The notes under the pieces were generated by a model. The model was given only the letters and a program-made list of their open reading frames with translations, made no database searches and was not told where the DNA came from. A DNA stretch of 64,000 nucleotides from Scrofimicrobium canadense (GTDB taxonomy: Bacteria; Actinomycetota; Actinomycetes; Actinomycetales; Actinomycetaceae): the NCBI RefSeq assembly GCF_009696615.1, contig NZ_VULO01000005.1:1-64000 (forward strand), given 5' to 3'. The translations under genes and the position numbers were made by a program. The stretch's first letter is position 1; the number at the start of each line of letters is the position of its first letter. Below are positions 34,528-43,475 of this stretch, one piece after another.

Positions 34528-36146
34528 GACTGATTGTCGTCGGAGGGGTGGCTGCTGGAATGTCGGCGGCTGCCCGGGCACGACGTCTCGATGAGTCTGC
34601 GGAGATCATTGTTTTAGAGCGAGGTCCCCACGTATCTTTTGCCAATTGCGGACTGCCCTACTTCGTTGGAGGCGAAATCCCCAACGAATCGGACCTCCTG
34701 GTGCAGACGCCGCAGAGCTTGCAGCAGTCACTCAACCTCGATGTGCGGGTAAATCATGAGGTGACGGCAGTCGACACTGCGGCGAAAGTGATCACGGTAA
34801 ATGGGTACTCCTTAAAATATGATGCTTTGGTTCTCGCTCCTGGTGCCACGGCTGTTCGGCCACCCATCCCTGGCCTTGACCTGCCACACGTGCATACCTT
34901 GCGCTCAGTTGGCGATGCTGTAGAGGTTGCATCTGTAGCGAAACAACCCGGTAATGCTGTCATCCTGGGAGCTGGATTTATTGGTGTGGAAGCCGCGGAA
35001 GCGTTGGCGTTCCGCGGCTGGAATGTCTCTATCGTTGAACTTGCCGAGCATGTTCTACCTCCAGTTGAACGCGAAATAGCGAGTATCGCCACACGTGAAC
35101 TGGAACGGTTAGGCATTCATGTCATTGCCGGTGTAGGGGCAAGTGAAGTCAGCGCGACTCAAGTGCTGCTGACTGACGGGCGTCAGCTAGATGCCGACCT
35201 CATCATTCTCTCAGCAGGCGTGCGCCCCGATACGGAGATCTTCGCGGATGCTGGAATCGAAACGAAGAATGGTGCAATTGTTATTGACAGGCACGGACGC
35301 ACTTCGGCGCCCCATGTGTGGGCGGCTGGAGATGCTGCGGTTCTTCACGACATGAACAGGCCTGTTGCTCTGGCAGGTCCCGCAAACCGGGGTGGCCGCT
35401 ATATTGCAGATGACATTTTTACACCCGAGTTGGCGCGGAAATTTCCCACGCCATTGGGCACTGCAATTGTCCGAATCGGGAAGTTGACTGTGGCGATGAC
35501 GGGCGCAAACCGAGCCGCGCTTGCAGGCCGCACCTATCACACTATTCACCTGCACCCCACCCAGCACGCGGGGTATTTTCCAGGCGCACAAGCCATGTCT
35601 CTATTGGTGCACTATGGCGTTGACGGAACTGTTATGGGCGCTCAAGCTGCCGGGACGGATGGCGTTGATAAGCGCATTGACGTATTGGCGACAGCTATAC
35701 GCGCAGGCATGACAGTAGATGATCTTATCGACTTGGATTTGTCCTACGCGCCGCCGTATGGAAGCGCGAAAGACGCCATCAATATGGCAGGCATGATTGG
35801 CCAAAATGTGCTCGACGGTGAGATTCGACTCTGGTATGCCTCTGATCTTCCTTGGGCGCAGGAAAACGCTCTCATCATTGATGTGCGCAGTGAAGCCGAG
35901 TTTGCTTCGGGACACCTGCCTGGAGCGCTATGCGTGCCTCACACGCAGATTCGTGCACGCCTCGACCAGATCACCGCTGCCGCTGATGGACGCCCTATAC
36001 GTCTTATCTGCAAGTCGGGGATGCGCTCTTACCTCGCCTACCGGATTCTTGCTCAGCAAGGCATAGACGTCGCAACTTTCTCCGGTGGAATGACCACCCT
36101 CGCCGATACGCTAGGACCGACGTTGGTTGTGGAGAAGGGAATGTAG
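34524..36146 (+). CDS. CoA-disulfide reductase/rhodanese fusion (persulfide reductase)
   Basis: 540 aa. The N-terminal FAD/NAD(P)H pyridine-nucleotide-disulfide reductase (about 1-445) has GGVAAGMSAAARARR and the single active cysteine C42 in SFANCGLPYFVGG. A C-terminal rhodanese domain (about 455-535) carries its catalytic cysteine near 496 in LICKSGMRSYLA. This architecture is CoADR-Rhd, also described as an NAD(P)H per- or polysulfide reductase. It should reduce CoA or protein persulfides and release sulfide. GTG 34524 overlaps the thioredoxin stop; cstR follows without a gap. Confidence 0.92.
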   Translation: MRLIVVGGVAAGMSAAARARRLDESAEIIVLERGPHVSFANCGLPYFVGGEIPNESDLLVQTPQSLQQSLNLDVRVNHEVTAVDTAAKVITVNGYSLKYDALVLAPGATAVRPPIPGLDLPHVHTLRSVGDAVEVASVAKQPGNAVILGAGFIGVEAAEALAFRGWNVSIVELAEHVLPPVEREIASIATRELERLGIHVIAGVGASEVSATQVLLTDGRQLDADLIILSAGVRPDTEIFADAGIETKNGAIVIDRHGRTSAPHVWAAGDAAVLHDMNRPVALAGPANRGGRYIADDIFTPELARKFPTPLGTAIVRIGKLTVAMTGANRAALAGRTYHTIHLHPTQHAGYFPGAQAMSLLVHYGVDGTVMGAQAAGTDGVDKRIDVLATAIRAGMTVDDLIDLDLSYAPPYGSAKDAINMAGMIGQNVLDGEIRLWYASDLPWAQENALIIDVRSEAEFASGHLPGALCVPHTQIRARLDQITAAADGRPIRLICKSGMRSYLAYRILAQQGIDVATFSGGMTTLADTLGPTLVVEKGM

Positions 36147-36407
36147 ATGGCTGCCCCGGATGTAGAAACCCAAAAGAAAGTGGTCAATCGGCTCAAGAGG
36201 GCCCGCGGGCAACTTGATGGAGTAATCGCGATGGTGGAAGAGGGACGCGCGTGCCGTGACGTGGTCACTCAACTGGCAGCTGTTTCAAAGGCGCTTGATC
36301 GCGCCGGATTCGTCGTCATCTCATCGGCAATGAAGGACTGTTTAGAAGATCCAGATCAACCGCTCACCGTAGAGGAACTTGAAAAGGTGTTCCTCTCCCT
36401 ATCATGA
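36147..36407 (+). CDS. cstR: CstR-like sulfane-sulfur-sensing repressor (CsoR family)
   Basis: 86 aa, all-helical DUF156 family. Cysteines C36 and C65 are in the positions of the CsoR copper ligands, but residue 61, the histidine ligand in CsoR, is Ala (ISSAMKDC). Loss of this His with both Cys kept is the mark of CstR, which senses persulfides by forming inter-subunit sulfur bridges. Neighbouring persulfide enzymes and the operator at 34185 fit autoregulation of the operon. Copper sensing is therefore unlikely. Confidence 0.87.
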   Translation: MAAPDVETQKKVVNRLKRARGQLDGVIAMVEEGRACRDVVTQLAAVSKALDRAGFVVISSAMKDCLEDPDQPLTVEELEKVFLSLS

Positions 36408-36416
36408 AGGAAAACT

Positions 36417-36536
36417 ATGTGTTCACCTGTCCCGTGCCCTGTATGCAATAAAACGACGTGGAGTGGATGTGGCCAGCACATCGACTCTGTGAAGGCTGTC
36501 GTCCCGCCTGAGCAGTGGTGCGATGGGAATCACTGA
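36417..36536 (+). CDS. 39-aa cysteine-rich small protein
   Basis: A 39-residue frame starting MCSPVPCPVCNKTTWSGCGQ, with a further Trp-Cys and a His at the end. Cys at 2, 7, 10, 18 and 34 plus two His could bind zinc as a small ribbon. I recall similar tiny proteins with KTTWxGCGxH in other bacteria, without known function. GAAGGA precedes the ATG, which lies 9 bp after the cstR stop, so it belongs to the sulfur operon. It is too short for most gene callers. Confidence 0.85.
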   Translation: MCSPVPCPVCNKTTWSGCGQHIDSVKAVVPPEQWCDGNH

Positions 36537-36547
36537 GTCGTCCCTTC

Positions 36548-36625
36548 CGCACATTACAGAGTCATAAAACTAAACCAAGTATGGAATATCGGCTGGTGTT
36601 CTGATTTATAACTCTGTAATGCGCG
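36548..36625. repeat. Long inverted repeat before the DUF1624-like gene
   Basis: Arms 36548-36568 and 36605-36625 are complementary at 19 of 21 positions and enclose 36 nt. They lie between the sulfur operon and the promoter of the next gene. The element could be a terminator or a pair of regulator sites. The left arm with the following base ends in GTCATAAAAC, as does the first block of repeat family C. Confidence 0.7.
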
Positions 36626-36634
36626 ACGGGGCAG

Positions 36635-36640
36635 TACGCT
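36635..36640 (+). promoter_or_regulatory. -10 element of leaderless DUF1624-like gene
   Basis: TACGCT lies exactly 6 nt before GTG 36647 and no ribosome-binding site is visible. Confidence 0.5.
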
Positions 36641-36646
36641 AGTGAG

Positions 36647-37843
36647 GTGACCACATCAGTTAAGGCCCGCATTATAGGTATCGACCTGGCGCGATTCCTT
36701 GCCATTGTGGGAATGATGGCAGCCCATCTGCTAGTTCCAATGGGCAATGCTCCCGCGTGGGTGGAGATCGTCAGTTCAGGTTTTCCCTCATCCCTCTTCG
36801 CTGTCCTTGGAGGATTCGGGGTCGTCTTTGCTTCACGCAAGCAACAGGGCTTCTCCGCCAGCGTGGGAATTTTTGTTCGCGGTATCGTTGTAGTGTTTAT
36901 TGGCTGGCTGATGGAGTTACTTCCCGACCACAACATTGCGGTAGTTTTGGTCTATTTTGGAACAGCGATTGCCGTCTCAGCATTCATCGTGAATCTCCCT
37001 AGTTGGGGTCTGGTACTTATTGCCGCAATTTTGTCCTTAGGGGGAGCCCAGTTTAACGCGTGGTACCGCATCGAAGTGTATGACGCAATGCCAGGTTTGC
37101 TGGACTATGGGCACTTCTTCGAATCAGTGTTCATCACGGGGACGTATCCGGTACTGACCTGGATCGTGTACATGCTGATAGGCATCATCATGGCGAGGTG
37201 GATGCTCGCAATGCGCTCTGGTGGAAAACTCACCCAAGCGGCCACATGGATGCTGGTGGGCGGCGCAATCGTGTCTTCCGCAGCCTCCATTTTTGGGGAA
37301 GCCTACGTGCGCATGAGCTTCGCACCGACCGTGGCTCACCTCACCGGTGAAAGCACCGCAATGATCCGCGATTATGTGTATCAGTCCAGCTATGGTGCCC
37401 CTATTGACGCTGGTTTCGCCGCGTGGATGCTGCCGACCCCCCACTCAGGCACGTTGATTGACATTGCTCATACCGGCGGGGCTGCTATCGCAATTATTGG
37501 TGCGTGTCTATTGGCCACGGCTTCCCTCACCACGGTGCCCTGGCTGATTAAACCAGTTCTGTCCGCTGGCGCAGCTCCACTGACAATCTATGTTCTCCAC
37601 GTGGCGATGACCGCCTTCATGTACGTCGGCCTCAACGCGTTTGACCTCAGTTCTCCTCCCGGATATGTGCAATGGGCCTTTTGGTGGCAACTTGTGGTGG
37701 TTCTTGCAGTTGGTGGCCTGCTGGCCGCGACCCGTCAGCGCGGCCCTCTAGAACTCCTGGTATCGAATGTGTCAAAAGCTGCGGCCGGGGCTATGACACC
37801 GGGGCAATCTCAAGTGCTCGATACCGATTTGCAGCGGCAATAA
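36647..37843 (+). CDS. DUF1624/HGSNAT-like polytopic membrane protein
   Basis: 398 aa with about ten membrane helices. The start, RIIGIDLARFLAIVGMMAAH, is the signature of DUF1624 and related membrane acyltransferase-like proteins (heparan-alpha-glucosaminide N-acetyltransferase superfamily). The C-terminal part resembles DUF418. It may acylate a cell-surface glycan, but substrate and activity are unknown. GTG 36647 fits a leaderless start. The end overlaps the convergent ATPase gene by 53 bp. Confidence 0.75.
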   Translation: MTTSVKARIIGIDLARFLAIVGMMAAHLLVPMGNAPAWVEIVSSGFPSSLFAVLGGFGVVFASRKQQGFSASVGIFVRGIVVVFIGWLMELLPDHNIAVVLVYFGTAIAVSAFIVNLPSWGLVLIAAILSLGGAQFNAWYRIEVYDAMPGLLDYGHFFESVFITGTYPVLTWIVYMLIGIIMARWMLAMRSGGKLTQAATWMLVGGAIVSSAASIFGEAYVRMSFAPTVAHLTGESTAMIRDYVYQSSYGAPIDAGFAAWMLPTPHSGTLIDIAHTGGAAIAIIGACLLATASLTTVPWLIKPVLSAGAAPLTIYVLHVAMTAFMYVGLNAFDLSSPPGYVQWAFWWQLVVVLAVGGLLAATRQRGPLELLVSNVSKAAAGAMTPGQSQVLDTDLQRQ

Positions 37844-39602
37844 TATCGATTGGTCGCGGGCGAACCAGGAAAGCAGGATGAGGACGCCCACCGTATTCAC
37901 TCAAAGCGTCAAGTCCTTTTCTTTCAATGTGCCATTCCACCTGGGACGCCAGCTCTGACAGGGTCTTAGTTCCATCTGCCAGCTGGAAAAGGATGCCACG
38001 CAGCGCCCAAGCAATCGCCTCGGTTTGTCCGGGGTCAACGATCTGTTCCACGTCAGAAACATCAATGGTCTGTTTATCCAAAGTGATGGAATCCAATCCA
38101 GATGAGCGTGTCTTCGCCCGTTCAGGACTGCTCAGTGGTCGAGGTGTACGAGGTGCCAATGGGGGAAAACTATCAATCGTGGACAGGTGTCGAGGAAGTT
38201 TTTGCGCTATCTGATGTGCCTGACCAGTCACGTCAAGACAATGGTAGGCATCCATCTGCAGAACGCGGTCTGCCACATCGAGATATGCTCCGGACCCGCC
38301 CATCACCATCACAACTGACACTTTTTTCGCCAGGGCTTGCACGCGATCAATCAGAGGGGTGATGGGTTCTTGCGCGGCTGATACGAGGGCACGCATCCGC
38401 TCGTCACGGATCATCAAATTGGTTGCCGACGTGTCCTCATCAATGAGGAGGGCAGAGGTTCCAGCCTGCACTGCCTCAACCAAAGAAGCTGCCTGCGAAG
38501 TCGATCCGGAGGCGTTCTGCGTGGAGAAAATGTGAGTATCCGTGCCTGTTGGTAGGTGGTTGATGAAAGGGGACACATCTACGCGGGTGACGGGTCGGCC
38601 GTCGGCGGCACGAATCTTCATCGCCTCTGGCGCGGTCGCTATCAGTTCGCGTCCATCCCCTGGAATATGCGGGTAGACCCCGCTTTCGATGGCCGATAGC
38701 AGAGTGGACTTTCCGTGGTAGCCACCGCCTGCTATCAAAGTGATACCCCGGGGGATTGCCATGCCAGAAACCTGTCCGGCGTGGGGTAATGATACTGTTT
38801 CACGAAGTGAATCGGGAGAGGAAAAAGGCACTCCGTCACTAAGGGGCAACGCGGATATCCCTGAGCGGCGCGCGAGCATCGCCTCGTCTGCAACAAAAGT
38901 TACCCAGCCACGTGCAGACACCAACTCTTGAAGGGCGCGATGGTCCTCAAACGCGGCCACATGGCGCAACAGGTCGGCGCGGTATTCGGCTGCGTGGGGA
39001 CTGAGGAAGTCAAGAGTCTCGCCCACAGCATCAGGGATGGCCACGTCGAAAATTGTGGCCGCCTGTTGGCCAAGAATTGTCCGGCCACGCGCAGGCATCC
39101 GAATCTGAATTCGCAGTTCAATCGACTTTTCAGTGACCGTGCAGGATGAACGCTGCAAAATTTCTTGGCCTGGAGTTGCGATAGAGAGAGCGCCAAAACG
39201 GGATGAATGACGCAGTACCCGGTGGAAGTTGCGCGCCAAAAAATCAGCAGTGGCCAACTGCTGATCTGGCGTGGAAATCGCTTCAGCAGGAAGACCTGCC
39301 GTCGAAGCACTCATTGTGATGCGAGCAGCCGAAGGCGGCGCATATGGGTCTGACTGAATCCGGTCCAGAATGACTGTAAAAGACCCAAAGTTCCAATCAC
39401 CTAAGGCGCGCTTATAGGCTCCGTATGAAGACCCATCTATGCCGCGAAGGAGACGCAGAAGGTCTTGGTCAGAGCCAGAGCGGGGACGGTCATCAAAACG
39501 CTTAGCTGGACGGCCCCCTCGTCCAGAAAATGATTGCCTACGCATGGAATCAAGAATAGGCCAGAGGCCCGACAAAAGCCTGAAGTAGGGGTTTTCCCTC
39601 AT
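37791..39602 (-). CDS. Predicted ABC-class ATPase (COG3044)
   Basis: 603 aa, soluble. The N-terminal part (GIDGSSYGAYKRALGDWNFG, then QSDPYAPPS) and the nucleotide loop GGGYHGKSTLL match COG3044 (PF09818), an ABC-type ATPase family without transmembrane partner and of unknown function. Walker B is likely in SALLIDEDTSATNLMI. The family has been noted near RNA-repair or modification genes elsewhere, but no such neighbour is seen here. ATG 39602 has TAGTCC 6 nt upstream. ATG 39545 is an alternative. Confidence 0.85.
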   Translation of the reverse strand: MRENPYFRLLSGLWPILDSMRRQSFSGRGGRPAKRFDDRPRSGSDQDLLRLLRGIDGSSYGAYKRALGDWNFGSFTVILDRIQSDPYAPPSAARITMSASTAGLPAEAISTPDQQLATADFLARNFHRVLRHSSRFGALSIATPGQEILQRSSCTVTEKSIELRIQIRMPARGRTILGQQAATIFDVAIPDAVGETLDFLSPHAAEYRADLLRHVAAFEDHRALQELVSARGWVTFVADEAMLARRSGISALPLSDGVPFSSPDSLRETVSLPHAGQVSGMAIPRGITLIAGGGYHGKSTLLSAIESGVYPHIPGDGRELIATAPEAMKIRAADGRPVTRVDVSPFINHLPTGTDTHIFSTQNASGSTSQAASLVEAVQAGTSALLIDEDTSATNLMIRDERMRALVSAAQEPITPLIDRVQALAKKVSVVMVMGGSGAYLDVADRVLQMDAYHCLDVTGQAHQIAQKLPRHLSTIDSFPPLAPRTPRPLSSPERAKTRSSGLDSITLDKQTIDVSDVEQIVDPGQTEAIAWALRGILFQLADGTKTLSELASQVEWHIERKGLDALSEYGGRPHPAFLVRPRPIDIIAAANRYRALEIAPVS

Positions 39603-39705
39603 CCAAAAGGACTAGGGGAACCAGGGAACAACCAGGGAAAAATCTGAAAATATTCGGGAAGCCACATGGCAGCATGGGATGGTAACGATGCAAGGAGACT
39701 GAACT

Positions 39706-40401
39706 ATGTCAGATGTGGTTGTGAACCTACACAATGTCAGCAAAGTCTATGGAGAAGGGGACACAGCGGTCATGGCTTTACGCAACGTCAGCGTGGGCTT
39801 CGAAAAGGGAGTATTTACTTCAATAATGGGCCCTTCGGGGTCGGGGAAGTCAACCATGCTGCACCTTTTAGCAGGACTGGACTCGGCAACAGAGGGCTCA
39901 ATCAGCATTGAGGGTGTGGAATTGTCTGGACTCGATGACAATGCCCTGACCAGGCTACGGCGTGAGCGAATCGGCTACGTCTTCCAAAGTTTCAACCTCA
40001 TTCCGACCCTCGACGCGGAAGCAAACATCCTGCTTCCGATGCGGCTGTCAGGAAAACACATAGACCGCAACTGGTTTGGCCAGGTGACGCGGGCCCTTGG
40101 ACTGACAGAGCGCCTTCACCATTTGCCCTCGCAGCTCTCAGGTGGACAGCAGCAGCGCGTGGCAATTGCGCGGGCCTTGGTGATGCGTCCGGCCGTAATC
40201 GTTGCTGACGAACCGACAGGAAACTTGGATACCGAAAGCACCGAAGAAGTCCTAGATCTGTTGCGTCAGGCTGTGCGCGGGCTAGGGCAAACCGTCATTA
40301 TGGTCACGCATGACCCTGCGTGTGCGGCGCGAACCGATAGAGTTCTTACCGTGCGGGATGGAAAAATTACTCAAGATGAAATGGTGGGTGCTCACCGATG
40401 A
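39706..40401 (+). CDS. MacB/LolD-type ABC transporter ATPase
   Basis: 231 aa. Walker [10 protein letters not shown], signature [15 protein letters not shown], Walker B VIVADEPTG and the H-loop MVTHD are all present. Its closest functional class is the MacB/LolD/FtsE-like group that drives mechanotransmission rather than import. The permease follows with ATGA overlap. GAGACTGAACT before ATG carries a weak AAGGAG site. It is a close paralogue of the ATPase at 57691. Confidence 0.93.
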   Translation: MSDVVVNLHNVSKVYGEGDTAVMALRNVSVGFEKGVFTSIMGPSGSGKSTMLHLLAGLDSATEGSISIEGVELSGLDDNALTRLRRERIGYVFQSFNLIPTLDAEANILLPMRLSGKHIDRNWFGQVTRALGLTERLHHLPSQLSGGQQQRVAIARALVMRPAVIVADEPTGNLDTESTEEVLDLLRQAVRGLGQTVIMVTHDPACAARTDRVLTVRDGKITQDEMVGAHR

Positions 40402-42878
40402 AAGGGCTCCTTCGTGCCAATATGCGTCACCATGGGCGCAGATATGTGGCAACCATGGGCGCAGTTGCAATCGCGGTGGCATTCATCATGCTCGCGCTAT
40501 CTTTTGCTGCTGGAATGGGGGCGGGGGCAAAGAAGGCACTTATCGGTGAGTATGAGAATATTGATGTGGCCGTAGTGGCCGATCCTGACGCTGATTTGTT
40601 CAATATCGAGAACTACGAGGTCGTTGCCAGACAGGTACAAGACGTGGATGGGGTCAAGGCTGTAGCACCTAAAGTGTCTTTCTACGCCCAGGTGGCAGCA
40701 GACGATGTCGTATTGAACACGCGTAGCGCACCAGACTTTCCAGGTTTTGTCGAAGTTGAGTATGCCGAAGGGGAACGCCCTCACACCGGTCAAGTGAGCG
40801 TAGATCGCAGTATTGCCGATGCTCTTAAGCTGTCTGTTGGTGACACTATTGCAGTCGACAACGCATTCGGTGGTGAGGACAAGCCCCTTGAACTGACAGT
40901 GTCGGGCATTTATGGCACTGGCGGATTGATCACCATGGCAAACAACCAAATGTTGATGAATCCCGCAGATTTCGATGCATTGGTCGGTACTGCGTCCGCA
41001 GACGCTGTTCTCATCAAGGGGAATCCTGACCTCACTGATGCGCAGCAGCAAAAACTAGCTGACGCAGTAGCTGCGGCTTTGGGGACGGATACGGGTTTGT
41101 TGGTACAAACTAAATCCGAAGTGATCGACGCCGGTCTTTCTGGGATTAACATGGACATGGCCTCGATGAATATGGTGGTAATGGTCTTTCCTCTCATTGC
41201 TGCGATTGTGGCCATCATCGTCGTTGGTACTACGTTCCAGGTGATTGTTCAGCAGCGCTTGCGGGAGATGGCTTTGCTTCGTTGTCTGGGGGCGACGCCG
41301 AAGCAGGTACGCAGACTAATTCTGGGCGAGTCGGCTGCGGTCGGTGCAGTAGCTTCCGCAATCGGTGTTGTCGTGGGTGGGCTGTTGGGAGCTTTGGTAA
41401 TTTGGCTGGTCGGACTGGTTCCCACATTCGTCACTGCGCTAGATGCTGTGGTGACATGGACGATGCTGTGGGTGTTCCTCTTGGGTGTGGTCATCACTGT
41501 TATTTCTGGCATTCGTCCGGCTTTGAAGGTCGGTCGCATTGAACCTATCCAGGCACTGGCAAACGCTGATGTTCCTGCCGTCAAACGTGGAGTCGGATGG
41601 TGGGCACGTCTCATTATTGGTGCAATCATGGCGGTTGGAGCTGGAGCTGTCATGGTGTGGCAGGCCCCTCACCAGACCACGGCATCATTTGGCATGGCAT
41701 TTGTCTCTGGCATCGTCAGTCTGGTTGGACTGATTGTGCTCCTGTCAGCGGCATTCCCCTGGTTTGTGGCGGCATTGGCCTATCCGCTGCGTGGGGTGAC
41801 GGGCAGAATGGCGAGAGGTAACCTTCTGCGCAATCCCGGTCGGACCGCGGCAACTGGAGTCTCGGTTGTGATCGGTGTCAGTTTGATTGTCACCATGATG
41901 GTCGGTGCATATTCGTTGCGCCAAACCATGGACACCAACCTAGATCGGCTCATGCCAACCGACGTGGTGATCACGACCCATGGTGATCTGAGCGCGGCGC
42001 AGGTTGATGAGGTGTCATCCGTGCCAGGTGTTGCCAAAGCACTACCATTGCGCATGCACGTCTGGTCCGGAGAAGGCGAACCTCCCGTCACGGCCAATGG
42101 TGAAAGCACTGCATTAGTGGATATTGACGCTCTGGTGGAGGTGGCGCGGACCGATATTACCGCGCCCGACTCTTCGCAGGTGGCTGTGAACCTCGACTCG
42201 GGATATGAATCGGGCGATGAGGTAGAGCTCTGTGGTGAAAATACGTGCCAGAAGCTCACTGCGTTGCCGGTGACCTATGTCGATTTAGGAGCACTTGCCG
42301 TAACGTCGGACGTTTTTGATGCGTTGGCTCCGGATGCTCCCATCAAGCAGATAGTCGCGCAGCTGACCGATGTTCGTGATCATGCAGGAATTGTTGCTGA
42401 TATTCAACGTGTTGATTCTTCATTTTCTGTTTCAGGTGCGGCACCAATGCGCGCAGAATTCGAAAATATTATCACTATTGTTTTGGCTGTAGTCGTAGGA
42501 CTCCTCGCTGTCTCAGTGCTGGTTGCGCTGGTTGGAGTGTCAAACACTCTTTCACTCTCCGTCGTTGAGCGCACCCGTGAAAACGGGTTGCTGAGAGCAC
42601 TGGGAATGACTCGCCGCCAGGTATCACGGTTGCTTACTGTGGAGGCCTTAGTGATCTCTGTGGTGGGAGCCCTTTTAGGAATCGCTGCTGGAATTTTCTT
42701 TGGCGCCATTGGGATGACCGCTATTCCTGCCGAGTTTACCGAGCTGGTAATTGCGGTTCCTTGGCTACAAATCGCTATTGTGCTGGTTGTTGCTGTAGTG
42801 GCAGCTGTGATTGCTTCGTGGCTGCCGGGACGCCGCGCCTCGCAGGTCAGCCCAGTTGAGGCATTGGCCACGGATTAG
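40398..42878 (+). CDS. FtsX-like ABC transporter permease
   Basis: 826 aa with a duplicated FtsX layout. A helix near 15-40, an extracytoplasmic domain and three helices around 255-380 form the first half. A fourth region near 400-460, a second external domain (about 505-670) and three C-terminal helices (about 685-820) form the second. RENGLLRALGMTRRQVSRLL is the coupling motif. With the upstream ATPase it may export peptides or drugs, or move lipoproteins. The substrate is unknown. Confidence 0.9.
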   Translation: MKGLLRANMRHHGRRYVATMGAVAIAVAFIMLALSFAAGMGAGAKKALIGEYENIDVAVVADPDADLFNIENYEVVARQVQDVDGVKAVAPKVSFYAQVAADDVVLNTRSAPDFPGFVEVEYAEGERPHTGQVSVDRSIADALKLSVGDTIAVDNAFGGEDKPLELTVSGIYGTGGLITMANNQMLMNPADFDALVGTASADAVLIKGNPDLTDAQQQKLADAVAAALGTDTGLLVQTKSEVIDAGLSGINMDMASMNMVVMVFPLIAAIVAIIVVGTTFQVIVQQRLREMALLRCLGATPKQVRRLILGESAAVGAVASAIGVVVGGLLGALVIWLVGLVPTFVTALDAVVTWTMLWVFLLGVVITVISGIRPALKVGRIEPIQALANADVPAVKRGVGWWARLIIGAIMAVGAGAVMVWQAPHQTTASFGMAFVSGIVSLVGLIVLLSAAFPWFVAALAYPLRGVTGRMARGNLLRNPGRTAATGVSVVIGVSLIVTMMVGAYSLRQTMDTNLDRLMPTDVVITTHGDLSAAQVDEVSSVPGVAKALPLRMHVWSGEGEPPVTANGESTALVDIDALVEVARTDITAPDSSQVAVNLDSGYESGDEVELCGENTCQKLTALPVTYVDLGALAVTSDVFDALAPDAPIKQIVAQLTDVRDHAGIVADIQRVDSSFSVSGAAPMRAEFENIITIVLAVVVGLLAVSVLVALVGVSNTLSLSVVERTRENGLLRALGMTRRQVSRLLTVEALVISVVGALLGIAAGIFFGAIGMTAIPAEFTELVIAVPWLQIAIVLVVAVVAAVIASWLPGRRASQVSPVEALATD

Positions 42879-42905
42879 AGGATGATTGCCCGTTGGCTGT
42901 TGAGG

Positions 42906-42911
42906 TAATGT
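42906..42911 (+). promoter_or_regulatory. -10 element of leaderless rnhA
   Basis: TAATGT lies exactly 6 nt before GTG 42918, without a Shine-Dalgarno sequence. Confidence 0.55.
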
Positions 42912-42917
42912 GGCCTG

Positions 42918-43460
42918 GTGACTATTACTGCAGCAGCTGACGGATCATCGCTTGGAAACCCAGGACCTGCAGGATGGGCTTGGTATGTGTCTCCCGATTG
43001 CTGGGATGCTGGTGGTTGGCCTGAGGGTACAAACAATATGGGCGAGCTTACCGCCGTGTTGCGCCTTTTGGAGGCGACAGCCGCAGCGGGCCTTGCAGAC
43101 GAACCTTTACGTATTTTGGCTGATTCACAGTATGCGATCAATTGCATTACTCAGTGGATGCCCGGGTGGAAGCGCAGAGGGTGGCGTAAAGCTGATGGCA
43201 AGCCTGTCGCTAACAGACCCATATTGGAGGCTCTGGATGTGGCGATGCGTGGACGCAATGTCACTTTTGAATGGGTACGCGGACATGCAGGTCATGACAT
43301 GAATGAGGCTGCTGATCAGCGTGCTAGGGCCGTCTCCGAAGCCTTCCAAGCGGGGCGGCCTATTCCCAGCGGTCCAGGTTTTGGCGTGCAGGCTCCTGCC
43401 ACAGAGGTGATTCCTTCCGAGGAGGAGCCTGCGACTGAACAGGAACAGACGCTTTTCTAG
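42918..43460 (+). CDS. rnhA: Ribonuclease HI
   Basis: 180 aa. The four catalytic acids appear as Asp in AAADGSSLGNPGPAGWAW, Glu in NNMGELTAVL, Asp in ADSQYAIN and Asp in EAADQRA, and WVRGHAGHDMNE is the conserved His loop. It cuts RNA in RNA-DNA hybrids. The C-terminal 35 residues are an acidic extension not needed for the fold. The GTG start fits a leaderless mRNA. A family C repeat follows the stop. Confidence 0.93.
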   Translation: MTITAAADGSSLGNPGPAGWAWYVSPDCWDAGGWPEGTNNMGELTAVLRLLEATAAAGLADEPLRILADSQYAINCITQWMPGWKRRGWRKADGKPVANRPILEALDVAMRGRNVTFEWVRGHAGHDMNEAADQRARAVSEAFQAGRPIPSGPGFGVQAPATEVIPSEEEPATEQEQTLF

Positions 43461-43475
43461 TCCCCTCCATTCATT

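Noticed and set aside
36147-36407. Copper-sensing CsoR
   Set aside because: The third copper ligand (His at position 61) is Ala, and no copper pump is adjacent; the neighbours are persulfide enzymes.
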